Source: an uncultured Prevotellaceae bacterium
GTDB taxonomy: Bacteria > Bacteroidota > Bacteroidia > Bacteroidales > Bacteroidaceae
Assembly: GCA_947303695.1 (NCBI GenBank)
Contig: CAMYYX010000015.1
Location: forward strand, 1 to 20,652
Direction: 5' to 3'
Length of the DNA stretch: 20,652 nucleotides
The translations under genes were made by a program, and so were the position numbers. The notes under the pieces were generated by a model. That model had not been told where the DNA came from. It saw nothing but the letters and a program-made list of their open reading frames with translations, and ran no database searches. Positions 20,615 through 20,652 of the stretch are shown here, in pieces. The first letter of the stretch is position 1. Each line of letters starts with the position of its first letter.

Positions 20615-20652
20615 ATGAAAATGAATAAGAGCATACGTGACGATTTCCCAAT
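20615..20652 (+). CDS. Start of a plus-strand gene (possibly cysteine desulfurase-like), cut by the window edge
   Basis: ATG at 20615 or 20621 opens MKMNKSIRDDFP before the window ends. The SIRDDFP opening resembles the N-terminus of SufS-type PLP cysteine desulfurases (IRxDFPIL), but twelve residues cannot prove it. Since the promoter's predicted start is near 20618, ATG 20621 is the more likely start. If it is SufS, it would explain why sufS is not directly after sufD. The only plus-strand gene in the window, divergent from pyrE. Confidence 0.4.
   Translation, partial: MKMNKSIRDDFP

Overview
The window looks like a chromosomal segment of a Bacteroidales bacterium, most likely Prevotella/Segatella or a close relative. 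Three things point there: promoters of the Bacteroidetes type (TTTG about 19-20 bases before TAnnTTTG), families largely confined to this phylum (DUF6266, DUF4859, a membrane-anchored regulator with a C-terminal helix-turn-helix, a C-terminal tail of the type IX secretion kind), and the gene order rimP-nusA-infB-sufBCD. The genus is inferred; the phylum is well supported. All complete genes lie on the minus strand, so the transcriptional order runs from high to low coordinates. Only a gene fragment at the right edge is on the plus strand.

Right to left: pyrE, an SRPBCC protein, argH and a zinc-ribbon lipoprotein form a tight cluster (20407-17420) with a promoter in front of pyrE. A Wzx-type polysaccharide flippase and a membrane acyltransferase follow (17335-14839, overlapping by 8 bases); they are probably surface glycan genes. 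Next come a secreted zinc metallopeptidase with a DUF4859 domain (14687-12594), a DUF6266 protein with a striking 11-base periodic repeat upstream, and an orphan MNT-type nucleotidyltransferase with a textbook terminator. A two-gene unit (10968-9517) encodes a membrane protein built from an internal duplication and a membrane-anchored helix-turn-helix regulator. The left half is the translation/transcription operon rimP-nusA-infB followed by the iron-sulfur assembly genes sufB-sufC-sufD and the start of a lipoprotein.

The most unusual part is the non-coding DNA around rimP, nusA and infB. The three spacers (9213-8873, 8407-8135, 6871-6643) share a layout: each opens with a CCCTCTGGAGGG box and carries, shortly before the next gene, a GAACRAAGTGA...TAACTTC box. 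Two of them also share a 128-base direct repeat with only 4 differences, and the third carries a string of small perfect hairpins. Pieces of the same repeat family recur near 11140 and near 20530-20590, where one copy supplies the -33 box of a well-formed promoter. A second notable element is the 11-base periodic array at 12399-12552. A low-complexity AAATGG/TTAA word recurs in at least five places and forms the last codons of two genes.
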